DNA of 64,000 bases from CAILZL01 sp963748005 (GTDB lineage Bacteria > Pseudomonadota > Gammaproteobacteria > Steroidobacterales > Steroidobacteraceae). Positions 50,562 through 59,394 of the stretch are shown here, in pieces (the first letter of the stretch is position 1; each line of letters starts with the position of its first letter). The translations under genes and the position numbers were made by a program. The stretch spans positions 1,054,001 through 1,118,000 of the forward strand of contig CAVVHH010000002.1 of the NCBI GenBank assembly GCA_963748005.1, read 5' to 3'. The notes beneath the pieces are model-generated. The model was not told the DNA's origin. It ran no database searches and saw nothing but the letters and a program-made list of their open reading frames with translations.

Positions 50562-50660
50562 ATGTGCCATATGAAGTATTGGCGCTGCCAACCCTTCCGA
50601 TGCTTTGTTCATATATATATGTGGAGGTTCACGATGCTTCATGCAGACGGACACGGATAA
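50562..50660 (+). CDS. Very short Cys/His/Trp-rich ORF with strong ribosome site (doubtful)
   Basis: 32 codons preceded by a perfect AAGGAGG nine bases from the ATG. The peptide begins MCHMKYWRCQPFRCFVHIYM. A second GGAGG precedes an in-frame ATG near the end. Could be a leader peptide upstream of the glycerate kinase gene (start 50783) or chance. No family. Confidence 0.25.
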   Translation: MCHMKYWRCQPFRCFVHIYMWRFTMLHADGHG

Positions 50661-50782
50661 TCTCTGCCGATCCAGCAATTGTGTAACCCACAATCAGCAG
50701 CCGATCTGAAGGTTTGCTGCTCCAATGCAGCGATCGCATCCCACAAATTGTTAGGCAGCTGACCACAACAAACGAGTACTTG

Positions 50783-52048
50783 ATGAAACCCGCCGATTTG
50801 TTGCAAGCCATGTTCCAGGCAGCTGTATCCGCAGCGCATCCCGCGAGGTGTATGCCGCCGCATCTGCCTGACCCACCCAAGGGTCGAACCGTGGTGATTG
50901 GCGCCGGCAAAGCCGCTGCCGCGATGGCGCATGCTGTTGAACAGCACTGGCACGGCCCCCTTTCCGGCATGGTGATCACGCGCTACCAGCATGGCGAATG
51001 TTGCGAACGGATTGAAGTTGTTGAAGCCGGCCACCCGCTGCCGGATGCCACAGGCCAGAGGGGCGCCGAACGCATGCTGGATTTGTTACGGGGACTGACT
51101 GCGGACGATCTGGTGCTGTGCCTGCTTTCAGGGGGTGGCTCATCGTTGATGACATTGACACCATCCACCGTGCCGCTGCAGGACAAACGTCATGTCACCA
51201 GTGAATTGCTGAACAGCGGCGCGACCATCCACGAGATCAATTGCGTACGCAAACATCTGTCACGCATCAAGGGCGGGCGACTGGCACTGGCAGCGGCACC
51301 CGCTCGCGTAGTCAGCCTGGTTATTTCCGATGTGCCCGGCGATGACCTGTCAGTCATTGCCTCCGGCCCCACGGTGGCCGATCCCAGCACACGACAGGAA
51401 GCGCTTGCGGTACTGCGCAAGTACGAAATTGCCGCGCCCGACAGCGTCACTCAGTGGTTGAACGACCCCGCTTGCGAAACTCCCAAGCCGGGCGATCCAC
51501 GTTTGGCGAGCATTGAAAATCGGATGATCGCCACCCCAAAAGCATCGCTGCAGGCGGCGGCATTGATTGCACAGCAGGCAGGCGTTACTCCGGTGATTCT
51601 CGGTGATGATCTGCAAGGCGAAGCACGCGACAGCGGCAGTTGGCATGCTGAGCTGGCAGGCCAGTGCTACCGCACAGGTCAACCTGCCAAGGCGCCTTGC
51701 GTACTCATTTCCGGCGGCGAGACCACCGTGACCGTGCGCGGTAAAGGTCGTGGCGGTCGTAACGCCGAATTCCTGTTGAGCCTGGGGATTGCACTGGATG
51801 GGCAGGCAGATACCTGGTCGCTGGCCTGTGACACGGATGGCATTGACGGCACGGAAGCCAACGCCGGTGCATTGATCGGCCCGAAATTCCTGCAGCAAGC
51901 GGCAGCACTCGGACTGGATCCGGCCGCGTTCCTCAACGACAACAATGCATTCACGCTGTTCGAGAAGCTGAATGCCTTGGTCACCACCGGCCCGACCCGG
52001 ACCAACGTCAACGATTTCCGCGCGATTTATGTCGGGAGAAGAACCTGA
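50783..52048 (+). CDS. Glycerate 2-kinase, GckA/TtuD (MOFRL) family
   Basis: 421 residues. N-terminal glycerate kinase domain with RTVVIGAGKAAAAMAHAVEQ, VLCLLSGGGSSLMTL, CVRKHLSRIKGGRLALAAAP and VVSLVISDVPGDDLSVIASG. C-terminal MOFRL domain with VLISGGETTVTVRGKGRGGR, NAEFLLSLG and ACDTDGIDGTEANAG. Phosphorylates glycerate using ATP in glyoxylate, serine or tartrate breakdown. ATG 50783 is chosen since the family begins near PADLLQAMFQAAVSAAHP. Stands alone. Confidence 0.93.
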   Translation: MKPADLLQAMFQAAVSAAHPARCMPPHLPDPPKGRTVVIGAGKAAAAMAHAVEQHWHGPLSGMVITRYQHGECCERIEVVEAGHPLPDATGQRGAERMLDLLRGLTADDLVLCLLSGGGSSLMTLTPSTVPLQDKRHVTSELLNSGATIHEINCVRKHLSRIKGGRLALAAAPARVVSLVISDVPGDDLSVIASGPTVADPSTRQEALAVLRKYEIAAPDSVTQWLNDPACETPKPGDPRLASIENRMIATPKASLQAAALIAQQAGVTPVILGDDLQGEARDSGSWHAELAGQCYRTGQPAKAPCVLISGGETTVTVRGKGRGGRNAEFLLSLGIALDGQADTWSLACDTDGIDGTEANAGALIGPKFLQQAAALGLDPAAFLNDNNAFTLFEKLNALVTTGPTRTNVNDFRAIYVGRRT

Positions 52049-52211
52049 GGGACAGCGCGGAGGCAGCCACACGGATAACACAGGACGCTCAGCGTCGACC
52101 AGGCAAGCCCGGCCTAGCAGCGACAGAGTAACTAATGCTGCCTTGGCAAATAGTTTTTGAGTGACGCCTGCTGAAACGCCAGCTCAGGCGCCGAAAACCG
52201 TTCCTGACCCA

Positions 52212-52400
52212 TCAGCGCAGAAATGTTGCAGCGATGAGCAAGACGATGGTCGCCAGTTGCGCAGCCACACGTGTCCACATCAGTTTGGTGCTGAATTCGC
52301 GGTCTGTTTCACCGCCGCCCGACATGGCCAACAAGCCCACAAACATGGCAACAACGGTAGCAATTAAAGCCAGGATGATGACGACCAGAAGCGGATCCAT
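52212..52400 (-). CDS. Twin-TM HIG1-like protein
   Basis: 62 residues: PLLVVIILALIATVVAMFVG, LLAMSGGGETDREFSTKLMW, then TRVAAQLATIVLLIAATF. Two TM helices around a loop with GGE-(N)-KLMW-RV match the HIG1-domain/twin-transmembrane proteins commonly next to cytochrome oxidase genes, where HIG1 proteins affect oxidase assembly or activity. The ATG at 52400 follows GGGGAGC. It lies on the opposite strand, 950 bp before coxB. Confidence 0.8.
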   Translation of the reverse strand: MDPLLVVIILALIATVVAMFVGLLAMSGGGETDREFSTKLMWTRVAAQLATIVLLIAATFLR

Positions 52401-52661
52401 GGTGCAGCTCCCCAGTTTTTTCGATTTGCGGCGAATATAGCACGAGTGGTTTTGACTGCCGTACAGATCAGCTTCATGTGGGTGCCATACGGAACCTGCC
52501 AGGTGCTGCAACACTCGCATGACAACGCACAATGCTTCCCAACCCAAAATGTTTATGACACACTGGACTTGCATCCGGTCTGGCGTGACAACCAGAGACG
52601 GATGCCACAAACAAGAAGATCTTGCTCATCGGCAGCCGAATTACACGTATCGGGGGACGCC

Positions 52662-53225
52662 ATGAAATGCATGTATTATCTCGCGCCTAATCTGGCCAGC
52701 ACGCATGATATTTCCGATGATTTGCATCAAGTTGGCGTCAAGGATTTCTATCTGCACGTGATCAGCAGGGATGAATCCGGGCTGAAACAGCAGCACATTC
52801 ACTCCAGCAATTATCTTGAGACGCTCGACATCGTCCGCGATGGATTTATTGGCGCAGCACTGGGCTTTGTCGCCGGCCTGATAGGCATTGCACTGATGAT
52901 TTACCTGCAACCTTTCGGGCCCACCGTTGAGGTCCCGACCTATGTTTATGTGATTCTGGTCGGTGTTGCCACACTGTTTGGCGCATGGGTGGGGGGACTC
53001 ACCGGCATCGATAGCGAAAACCACAAGATCAAGCGATTTCACGACGATATTGCCGCCGGCAAATACCTGATCCTCGTCTATGTGCGCAAATACCAGGAAA
53101 ACCTGGTGCGTCAGATGATGAAAGAACGACATCAGGAAGCCGAATTGGCGGCGATTGATACCCACTTCATTAACCCCTTCAGTAACGTCGGACGACCTTC
53201 AGAAACGCCTGTTGCCAGGACCTGA
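52662..53225 (+). CDS. Inner-membrane protein of unknown function beside cox cluster
   Basis: 187 residues. An N-terminal soluble part (MKCMYYLAPNLASTHDISDD, KDFYLHVISRDESGL) is followed by two TM helices (FIGAALGFVAGLIGIALMIY and VYVILVGVATLFGAWVGGLT) and a soluble tail (DDIAAGKYLILVYVRKYQEN). The layout resembles conserved proteins in which an alpha/beta domain senses or binds a ligand, followed by a glycine-rich TM pair. I cannot name it. ATG 52662 follows CGGGGGACG. Upstream of coxB by 127 bp. Confidence 0.75.
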   Translation: MKCMYYLAPNLASTHDISDDLHQVGVKDFYLHVISRDESGLKQQHIHSSNYLETLDIVRDGFIGAALGFVAGLIGIALMIYLQPFGPTVEVPTYVYVILVGVATLFGAWVGGLTGIDSENHKIKRFHDDIAAGKYLILVYVRKYQENLVRQMMKERHQEAELAAIDTHFINPFSNVGRPSETPVART

Positions 53226-53352
53226 TTTTCTTCTGATGTACTACTGGCTGATTGTCCGGCCTGTTCCTGCAGCAGACCGGTATGGATGTTTGTGATTTAA
53301 GTTCCTAGAAACAATTCGAACCACAGATTGACTTGCACCAGAGGGCTGGCAA

Positions 53353-54711
53353 ATGACGATGGCATTTGCGCTGATCTTGTTGGTTGTCGGCACGGTTCTA
53401 TTCCACGTTCTCAGTCCGTGGTGGTTCACACCTATTGCCTCCAACTGGCAGACCATGGACGACACGGTGAACCTCACCTTCTGGGTGACCGGCGTGGTGT
53501 TCGTTGCGGTAAATCTGTTCATGGCCTATGCGGTGTATCGCTATCGCCATCGCAAGGGCCAACAGGCTCGCGCCCACTACGAGCCTGAGAGCAAGAAACT
53601 CGAATGGTGGCTCACCGGCATCACTTCAGTCGGTATTGCTGCGCTGCTGGCGCCGGGCCTGGTGGTATGGGCGAAGTTTGTCACTGTGCCGAACGATGCA
53701 GCGGTGGTTGAAGTACTCGGTCAGCAGTGGGCCTGGAGTTATCGTTTCCCCGGCAAGGACGGCGTACTGGGCACCACCGGTGCACATCAGATCAGCGTCA
53801 ACAATCCCTTCGGCATGAATCCGGACGATCCGAAGGGTTACGACGACATTCTGGTCGCCAGCGCCGAGCTGCACCTGCCCATCGACCAACCGGTCAAAGT
53901 GCTGCTGCGCTCCAGGGATGTGAATCATCAGTACGTCGTGCCGCAGTTCCGCGTCAAGATGGACATGATTCCCGGCATGGTGACCAACTTCTGGGTCACA
54001 CCCACCAAGACCGGCAATTTTGATGTGGTGTGCGAACAGCTGTGCGGCATGCCGCACTTCTCAATGCGCGGTCGTGTCGTGGTGGACAGCGCAGCAGACT
54101 TTGAAACGTGGCTGTCGAAACAACCCACCTATGCGCAGATGCGCGCTGAAGTCGCAGGTGACGCTGCAGTCGGTCAGACGCTGTACGCCGTATGCGCCGC
54201 CTGCCATGGTGCCGCGGCCGAAGGCAATCGCGAGCTTAACGCACCCAAGCTGAGTGGCCAGCCCGCCTGGTATCTGATCAAGCAAGTGCACGCCTTCAAG
54301 CAGGGACTGCGTGGCGCTGATGATCGGGATGTTTATGCGAAACAGATGGCGCCATTTGCCGCAACCCTGGCTGACGACACTGCCGTCAGAAATGTAGCGG
54401 CCTATATCGCATCGCTGCCCGATCAACGCCCGGAATCAACCGTGCAGGGCAATCCAAACAGGGGCAAGGTTCTCTATACAACCTGCGTTTCGTGTCATGG
54501 CCCGAAAGGTGCCGGCACCTGGGCAACCAATGCGCCACGCCTGTCAAACATGAGTGACTGGTACCTGAAGCGGCAACTGCAGAACTTCAAGGCAGGTGTG
54601 CGCGGCGCGCATCCACAGGATTTCAACGGTGCGCAAATGGCGTCGATGGCCAGAGCGCTGCAGGACGATCAGGCAATCAACGACCTGCTGGACTACGTTC
54701 ACCAGCTGTGA
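53353..54711 (+). CDS. coxB: Cytochrome c oxidase subunit II fused to two cytochrome c domains
   Basis: 452 residues. Two TM helices (about 3-25 and 45-65) plus a further hydrophobic segment (about 88-110) precede the CuA domain with ligands H192, C227, C231, H235 and M238 (CEQLCGMPHFSM). The C-terminus carries two class I cytochrome c domains with haem motifs CAACH (281-285) and CVSCH (378-382). It accepts electrons and passes them to subunit I; fusion of one haem domain is normal for caa3, two are less common. First gene of the cox operon after GAGGGCTGG. Confidence 0.95.
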   Translation: MTMAFALILLVVGTVLFHVLSPWWFTPIASNWQTMDDTVNLTFWVTGVVFVAVNLFMAYAVYRYRHRKGQQARAHYEPESKKLEWWLTGITSVGIAALLAPGLVVWAKFVTVPNDAAVVEVLGQQWAWSYRFPGKDGVLGTTGAHQISVNNPFGMNPDDPKGYDDILVASAELHLPIDQPVKVLLRSRDVNHQYVVPQFRVKMDMIPGMVTNFWVTPTKTGNFDVVCEQLCGMPHFSMRGRVVVDSAADFETWLSKQPTYAQMRAEVAGDAAVGQTLYAVCAACHGAAAEGNRELNAPKLSGQPAWYLIKQVHAFKQGLRGADDRDVYAKQMAPFAATLADDTAVRNVAAYIASLPDQRPESTVQGNPNRGKVLYTTCVSCHGPKGAGTWATNAPRLSNMSDWYLKRQLQNFKAGVRGAHPQDFNGAQMASMARALQDDQAINDLLDYVHQL

Positions 54712-54720
54712 CTCAGAGTT

Positions 54721-54820
54721 TCACCTCTCCCCTTGCGGGAGAGGTCGCGCGCAGCGCGGGTGAGGGGTCAATGCGCGCAGCACCCTCACCCTGGCCCTCT
54801 CCCTCAGGGAGAGGGAATTG
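54721..54820. repeat. CTCTCCC/GGGAGAGG repeat, copy 6
   Basis: Two hairpins (CCTCTCCCCTTGCGGGAGAG; CCCTCTCCCTCAGGGAGAGG) with GGGTGAGGGG between. It fills most of the coxB-coxA gap. Confidence 0.85.
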
Positions 54821-54851
54821 ATTTGGCAATGACGAGGCGGAGGAGTTTCTG

Positions 54852-56633
54852 ATGGCATACGTTGCAATCGCCGACCGTGACGATCCTCATGCGTTACACG
54901 ATCCACAGACTTTCCTGACCACCTATATCTGGAGTCAGGATCACAAGGTCATTGCCATCCAGTACACGATTACTGCGATGGCCATTGGTCTGGTGGCGCT
55001 GGCGCTGTCAATACTGATGCGCCTGCAGCTGGGCTTTCCGCACGCGTTCTCCTTCATCGCTCCGGAAAACTATTATCAGTACATCACCATGCACGGCATG
55101 ATCATGGTGATCTACCTGCTCACGGCGCTGTTTCTCGGCGGCTTCGGTAACTATCTCATTCCGCTGATGTGCGGTGCGCGTGATATGGCGTTTCCGTACA
55201 TGAACATGCTCAGTTACTGGCTGTACCTGCTGGCCGTCATCGTGCTGGTGGTCGGTTTCTTCGTGCCCGGTGGTCCCACCGGCGCCGGCTGGACCTTGTA
55301 TCCACCGCAGGCCATTCTGCCCGGCACACCTGGCGCAAGCTGGGGCATTCTGTCCATGCTTGCATCGCTGGCGATTTTCATCGTCGCTTTCACCATGGGT
55401 GGTTTGAACTATGTGACCACGGTGCTGCAGTCACGTTGCCGCGGCATGACCTTGATGCGCATGCCGCTGTCGATATGGGGCATCTTCATGGCCACCGTGC
55501 TGGGCTTGCTGGCCTTCCCTGCCCTGTTTGTTTCGGCGATCATGATGACGCTGGACAGTGTGGCGCACACCAGTTTTTTCATGCCGGCACTGGTTTCCAT
55601 GGGCGAATCGGCCAACTACAGCGGTGGTAGTCCACTGTTGTTCCAGCATCTGTTCTGGTTCTTCGGTCATCCCGAGGTTTACATCGTTGCGCTGCCGGCC
55701 TTCGGCATTGTGTCTGATCTGCTCAGCACCCACGCACGACGCCACATCTTCGGTTACCGCATGATGGTGTGGGCCATCGTGGCCATTGGCTGCCTGAGCT
55801 TTGTCGTGTGGGCCCACCACATGTATATCAGCGGCATGAATCCGTATTTCGGCTTCTTCTTTGCCACCACCACACTGATCATTGCAGTGCCTACGGCGAT
55901 CAAGGTTTACAACTGGGTACTGACGCTATGGCGCGGCGATATTCATCTCACCGTGCCGATGCTGTTCGCCATCGGCTTCATTTTCACCTTCATCAATGGT
56001 GGTCTGACCGGTTTGTTCCTCGGTAACGTCACCGTGGACGTGCCGCTGTCTGCCACCTACTTTGTGGTAGCGCATTTCCACCTGGTGATGGGCGTATCAC
56101 CCATCCTGGTGGTCTTCGGCGCCATCTATCACTGGTATCCGAAAGCCACCGGCCGCATGTTGAATGACACGTTGGGCAGGGTGCATTTCTGGATGACATT
56201 CATCGGCACCTATGCCATCTACCTGCCCATGTACTACCTGGGCATTCTCGGCGTGCCGCGCCGCTACTACGCCTACAGCAACGCCATCGAATTCATTCCA
56301 CCCTCGGTGGAAACCATGAACCGCTGGATCACCATCTCGGCCCTGTTCGTCGCGGCCATACAGCTGGTGTTCCTGTTCAACCTGATCTGGTCCTTATTCA
56401 AGGGCAAACCTTCCGGCGGCAATCCCTGGAACGCCACCTCACTGGAATGGCAAACCCCTGAGACACCGCCGAAGCATGGCAACTGGGGTGCGAAACTGCC
56501 GGTTGTCTATCGCTGGGCTTACGACTACAGCGTGCCGGGTGCACGGCAGGATTTCATTCCACAGAACGTGTCGCCGGATGAGCCGCTGGCTGCAGGCACA
56601 ACATCCGGACGCGAACACGGAGACAGGGCGTGA
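54852..56633 (+). CDS. coxA: Cytochrome c oxidase subunit I
   Basis: 593 residues, twelve TM segments. Haem-copper core: low-spin haem and CuB ligands in YQYITMHGMIMVIYLL, WFFGHPEVYIVALPAFGIVS (with D-channel Glu in GHPEV, subfamily A1), VWAHHMYISGM and FHLVMGVSPILVV. Reduces O2 to water and pumps protons across the inner membrane. The start has an excellent GGAGGAG. The stop overlaps the next gene. Confidence 0.98.
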   Translation: MAYVAIADRDDPHALHDPQTFLTTYIWSQDHKVIAIQYTITAMAIGLVALALSILMRLQLGFPHAFSFIAPENYYQYITMHGMIMVIYLLTALFLGGFGNYLIPLMCGARDMAFPYMNMLSYWLYLLAVIVLVVGFFVPGGPTGAGWTLYPPQAILPGTPGASWGILSMLASLAIFIVAFTMGGLNYVTTVLQSRCRGMTLMRMPLSIWGIFMATVLGLLAFPALFVSAIMMTLDSVAHTSFFMPALVSMGESANYSGGSPLLFQHLFWFFGHPEVYIVALPAFGIVSDLLSTHARRHIFGYRMMVWAIVAIGCLSFVVWAHHMYISGMNPYFGFFFATTTLIIAVPTAIKVYNWVLTLWRGDIHLTVPMLFAIGFIFTFINGGLTGLFLGNVTVDVPLSATYFVVAHFHLVMGVSPILVVFGAIYHWYPKATGRMLNDTLGRVHFWMTFIGTYAIYLPMYYLGILGVPRRYYAYSNAIEFIPPSVETMNRWITISALFVAAIQLVFLFNLIWSLFKGKPSGGNPWNATSLEWQTPETPPKHGNWGAKLPVVYRWAYDYSVPGARQDFIPQNVSPDEPLAAGTTSGREHGDRA

Positions 56634-57343
56634 ACTTGTCCGTCGCCGTTATTGCGCTGTGTTCCGGCATCGCGGTCTGGTGGTTGCTGGTCAGGCAGTT
56701 GACCGCCAAACCATGGGAACACCGTCCGGCTGGCGAAACCATCGCAGCCGACCCCATGAACAGTGCGCAATCAGCACCACCAGCCAAAGTGGGGCTGTGT
56801 GTATTTCTGGTGGTCGTGACTGCTCTGTTCGGCCTGTTTATATCGGCGTACTTCATCCGCATGGGCTACGGTCACGGCCATGGCGCCAAGCAGGCAATAC
56901 AGATCAACGACTGGCGCATCGTCAGCGAGCCACCCATCCTGTGGCTCAACACGTTGCTGCTGATTGTCAGCAGCGTCGTGATGCAGAAGGCCCGATACGC
57001 CGTGACTACCCGGCACGCACAGCGCGCTAGGCAGTATCTGATTGCAGGTGGTGTGTTCACCATCCTGTTTCTCGCAGGCCAGTTGATAGCCTGGCAACAG
57101 CTCGGTGCCTCCGGCTATGTGCTGGGCGGCAATCCCGCCGCAGCGTTCTTTTATGTGTTGACCGCGGTGCATGGACTGCACCTCCTGGGCGGCCTGTTCG
57201 TGTGGGGCAAGACCCTGGCGCGTATGTGGCGGCCGGATGTCGAGTTGATTGATATCAGTCTCAGCGTAGAACTGTGCAGCGTGTACTGGCACTACCTGCT
57301 GTTCGTCTGGCTGGTGCTGTTCACGATACTGCTATACACCTGA
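56630..57343 (+). CDS. Subunit III-like membrane protein of the oxidase cluster
   Basis: 237 residues with about seven TM segments. Cox III signature features: FLVVVTALFGLFISAYFIRM, LNTLLLIVSSVVMQKA, FTILFLAGQLIAWQQLGA, FFYVLTAVHGLHLLGGL and VYWHYLLFVWLVLF. It has the HGLHLLGG and WHYL motifs of subunit III but is not the only subunit III here (see 57363). GTG start within the coxA stop (GTGA). Probably a split or duplicated CoxC function. Confidence 0.88.
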   Translation: MNLSVAVIALCSGIAVWWLLVRQLTAKPWEHRPAGETIAADPMNSAQSAPPAKVGLCVFLVVVTALFGLFISAYFIRMGYGHGHGAKQAIQINDWRIVSEPPILWLNTLLLIVSSVVMQKARYAVTTRHAQRARQYLIAGGVFTILFLAGQLIAWQQLGASGYVLGGNPAAAFFYVLTAVHGLHLLGGLFVWGKTLARMWRPDVELIDISLSVELCSVYWHYLLFVWLVLFTILLYT

Positions 57344-57362
57344 AGCGCGAAGGATCACTCGT

Positions 57363-58058
57363 ATGTCAGAACATGCATTGAGCACAGAGCCCACTGTGGC
57401 AGGCGTTGGCGAAGGCCTGCAGGGCGTCACTGCAGACTGGTCAGCTGACAAGCAGGTATTTCCCGTGCCATGGGGCAAGGCGATGATGTGGATCTTCCTG
57501 CTCAGCGACACTTTTATTTTCAGCTGTTTCCTCACTTCATACATGAATGTGCGGATCTCCACGACCGCCAAGTGGCCCAATCCCAGCGAAGTATTTTCGT
57601 TGAACATCGGCGGCCATCCAGTGCCACTGCTGCTCATTGCCATCATGACCATGGTGCTGATTACCAGCAGCGGCACCATGGCGATGGCGGTGAACTATGG
57701 CTATCGCCGCGACCGGACCAAAACTGCTCTGTTGATGCTGGCCACTGCGCTGCTCGGCGCCAGCTTCGTCGGTATGCAGGCTTTCGAATGGACCAAGCTG
57801 ATTGTCGAAGAAGGCGTGCGACCCTGGGGCAACCCGATGGGTGCAGCGCAATTCGGTTCGTCATTTTTCATGATCACCGGCTTTCACGGTCTGCATGTAT
57901 CGGCCGGTGTGGTTTACCTGCTGGTGGTGGCCAATCGGGTACGTAACGGGTTCTACGAACGCAAGGGAACCTACGAAACCGTGGAAATTGCCGGGCTGTA
58001 CTGGCACTTCGTCGATCTGGTGTGGGTATTCATCTTCGCGTTCTTTTATCTCTGGTAG
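57363..58058 (+). CDS. coxC: Cytochrome c oxidase subunit III
   Basis: 231 residues. Subunit III: AMMWIFLLSDTFIFSCFLTS, LLIAIMTMVLITSSGTMAMA, LLGASFVGMQAFEWTKLI, FFMITGFHGLHVSAGVVYLL and YWHFVDLVWVFIFAFFYLW. About five to seven TM segments. Structural subunit stabilising proton uptake. Two subunit III-type genes in tandem, this one with the more canonical WHFVDLVWVF. Precedes subunit IV by eight bases. Confidence 0.92.
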   Translation: MSEHALSTEPTVAGVGEGLQGVTADWSADKQVFPVPWGKAMMWIFLLSDTFIFSCFLTSYMNVRISTTAKWPNPSEVFSLNIGGHPVPLLLIAIMTMVLITSSGTMAMAVNYGYRRDRTKTALLMLATALLGASFVGMQAFEWTKLIVEEGVRPWGNPMGAAQFGSSFFMITGFHGLHVSAGVVYLLVVANRVRNGFYERKGTYETVEIAGLYWHFVDLVWVFIFAFFYLW

Positions 58059-58066
58059 AGGGCACT

Positions 58067-58402
58067 ATGGAACACGCAACTGGGCACTCACAGGCCGAAG
58101 GCCAACAACATCCTGTCCGCATTTACCTGGTGATCTGGGTACTGCTGTTTGTGTTGAGCACCTTCTCTTACATGGTGGACTACTTCCAGCTGCAGGGCGC
58201 GCTGCGCTGGACCTTGATCATTCTTTTCATGCTGCTGAAAGCCGGCTTCATCGTCGCCATCTTCATGCACATGGCCTGGGAACGACTGGCGTTGAAACTC
58301 GCCATCCTGGTACCGCCGCTATGCCTGCTGATTCTGGTCGGACTGATGGCAATTGAAGGCAATCACACCTATCTGACGCGCTGGACGGCATTCATTCGGT
58401 GA
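58067..58402 (+). CDS. Cytochrome c oxidase subunit IV (CyoD/CtaF-type)
   Basis: 111 residues with three TM helices: YLVIWVLLFVLSTFSYMVDY, WTLIILFMLLKAGFIVAIFM followed by HMAWERL, and LAILVPPLCLLILVGLMAIE. Small accessory subunit. ATG 58067 is chosen after AGAGGG; the frame extends to 58022 within coxC. In operon with coxC. Confidence 0.9.
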   Translation: MEHATGHSQAEGQQHPVRIYLVIWVLLFVLSTFSYMVDYFQLQGALRWTLIILFMLLKAGFIVAIFMHMAWERLALKLAILVPPLCLLILVGLMAIEGNHTYLTRWTAFIR

Positions 58403-58426
58403 GTGCTGACAAGCAAGGTGAACACA

Positions 58427-58705
58427 ATGACCGAACTACCCTTTTGTGGCCATAGTGCGTTGATGGTGCTGTGGATCGGCATTGCCATCACCATCGCGAT
58501 CTTTGCGACGATGGTTTATTCAATTGTCAGTTTCTGCAATTCGTCGACCAACAATGCAGCCAGGTTTACGCAACATGCTTATGCGGAAGTGATATGGGCG
58601 ATGATTCCGATAGTGATATTGATCATTACCGCAATGCCGTCGGTGAAGCAGCTGGTGGCGGTTGATCATGGCTGCGGGCAGATTGCGGCGGTGGCGGCCA
58701 GATAA
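58427..58705 (+). CDS. Subunit II-like TM hairpin without CuA domain
   Basis: 92 residues. Two TM helices: LWIGIAITIAIFATMVYSIV and AEVIWAMIPIVILIITAMPS. The second contains EVIWAMIPIVILI, the typical TM2 of subunit II, but the protein ends without a CuA domain (no C-x3-C; ends CGQIAAVAAR). Starts after AAGGTG. Looks like a truncated or regulatory relative of CoxB; in the oxidase operon as last gene. A coxB remnant kept as an accessory is one reading. Confidence 0.7.
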   Translation: MTELPFCGHSALMVLWIGIAITIAIFATMVYSIVSFCNSSTNNAARFTQHAYAEVIWAMIPIVILIITAMPSVKQLVAVDHGCGQIAAVAAR

Positions 58706-58755
58706 TTGCGGTGCCACTTCTCCGGCGCACCCCGGTTAGTCTTGATTTCGTATTC

Positions 58756-59394
58756 TCATTCGCGCGAATTCAGAAGTTCGAGCAGCTCACTGAACCGGCG
58801 CCGGTACTTCAGCAACAACTGCTTTTTGAACCAGATGTCCCATAACACAAACCACGGGACAATAGAGAACAGGAAGCTAGCAGATAGAAACCAGCCGGAC
58901 GATTTGCCGCTTATTCGGCCAGCGGCCCAGAAACACAGGATCATGGCCACCGATATGGGCGCGCACATCAGCAACGAAGCCAATCGCCCGTGCCGCGATA
59001 GCTGATACTCGACCTTTGACAGGCTGCGCCGGATTTGCTCTTGCAGCGAATTGCCGAAGCCGCTCTCGTACAAGGCCTCGCGCCTGCGACTTACCCAATA
59101 CGCAACGACAGATGACAGAATCGTGCCTGTGCCAATGCCCAGTACCACGTAGTCCCATACGGTCGGATTGAACCCCCGGGAGATCGCCACAGATAGCAAT
59201 TTGAAAGCGACCACTAGAAAAGCTGTGCCCGTTCCCAAGGAAGCCCAGTAGACGCCCCAAGTATTCCGGCGCAGCTCGCGCCGCAGACTGGCTTGCTCCC
59301 GTGGAACCTCCAGCCGAAGGAGATCGCTCTTCACGCCGTAAAGCGGCACCTTGTCCTGAGCACGCCAAACCTCAAGCATTTCATCAAAATCCAT
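58756..59394 (-). CDS. Membrane protein coupled to ECF sigma factor (possible anti-sigma partner)
   Basis: 212 residues. The N-terminal soluble part (FDEMLEVWRAQDKVPLYGVK, REQASLRRELRRNTWGVYWA) is followed by about four TM helices (LGTGTAFLVVAFKLLSVAIS, YVVLGIGTGTILSSVVAYWV, LLMCAPISVAMILCFWAAGR, FLFSIVPWFVLWDIWF) and a basic tail. The first 11 codons overlap the sigma gene. Position and topology suggest a membrane regulator of the sigma factor, although no zinc-anti-sigma motif is seen. Confidence 0.78.
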   Translation of the reverse strand: MDFDEMLEVWRAQDKVPLYGVKSDLLRLEVPREQASLRRELRRNTWGVYWASLGTGTAFLVVAFKLLSVAISRGFNPTVWDYVVLGIGTGTILSSVVAYWVSRRREALYESGFGNSLQEQIRRSLSKVEYQLSRHGRLASLLMCAPISVAMILCFWAAGRISGKSSGWFLSASFLFSIVPWFVLWDIWFKKQLLLKYRRRFSELLELLNSRE

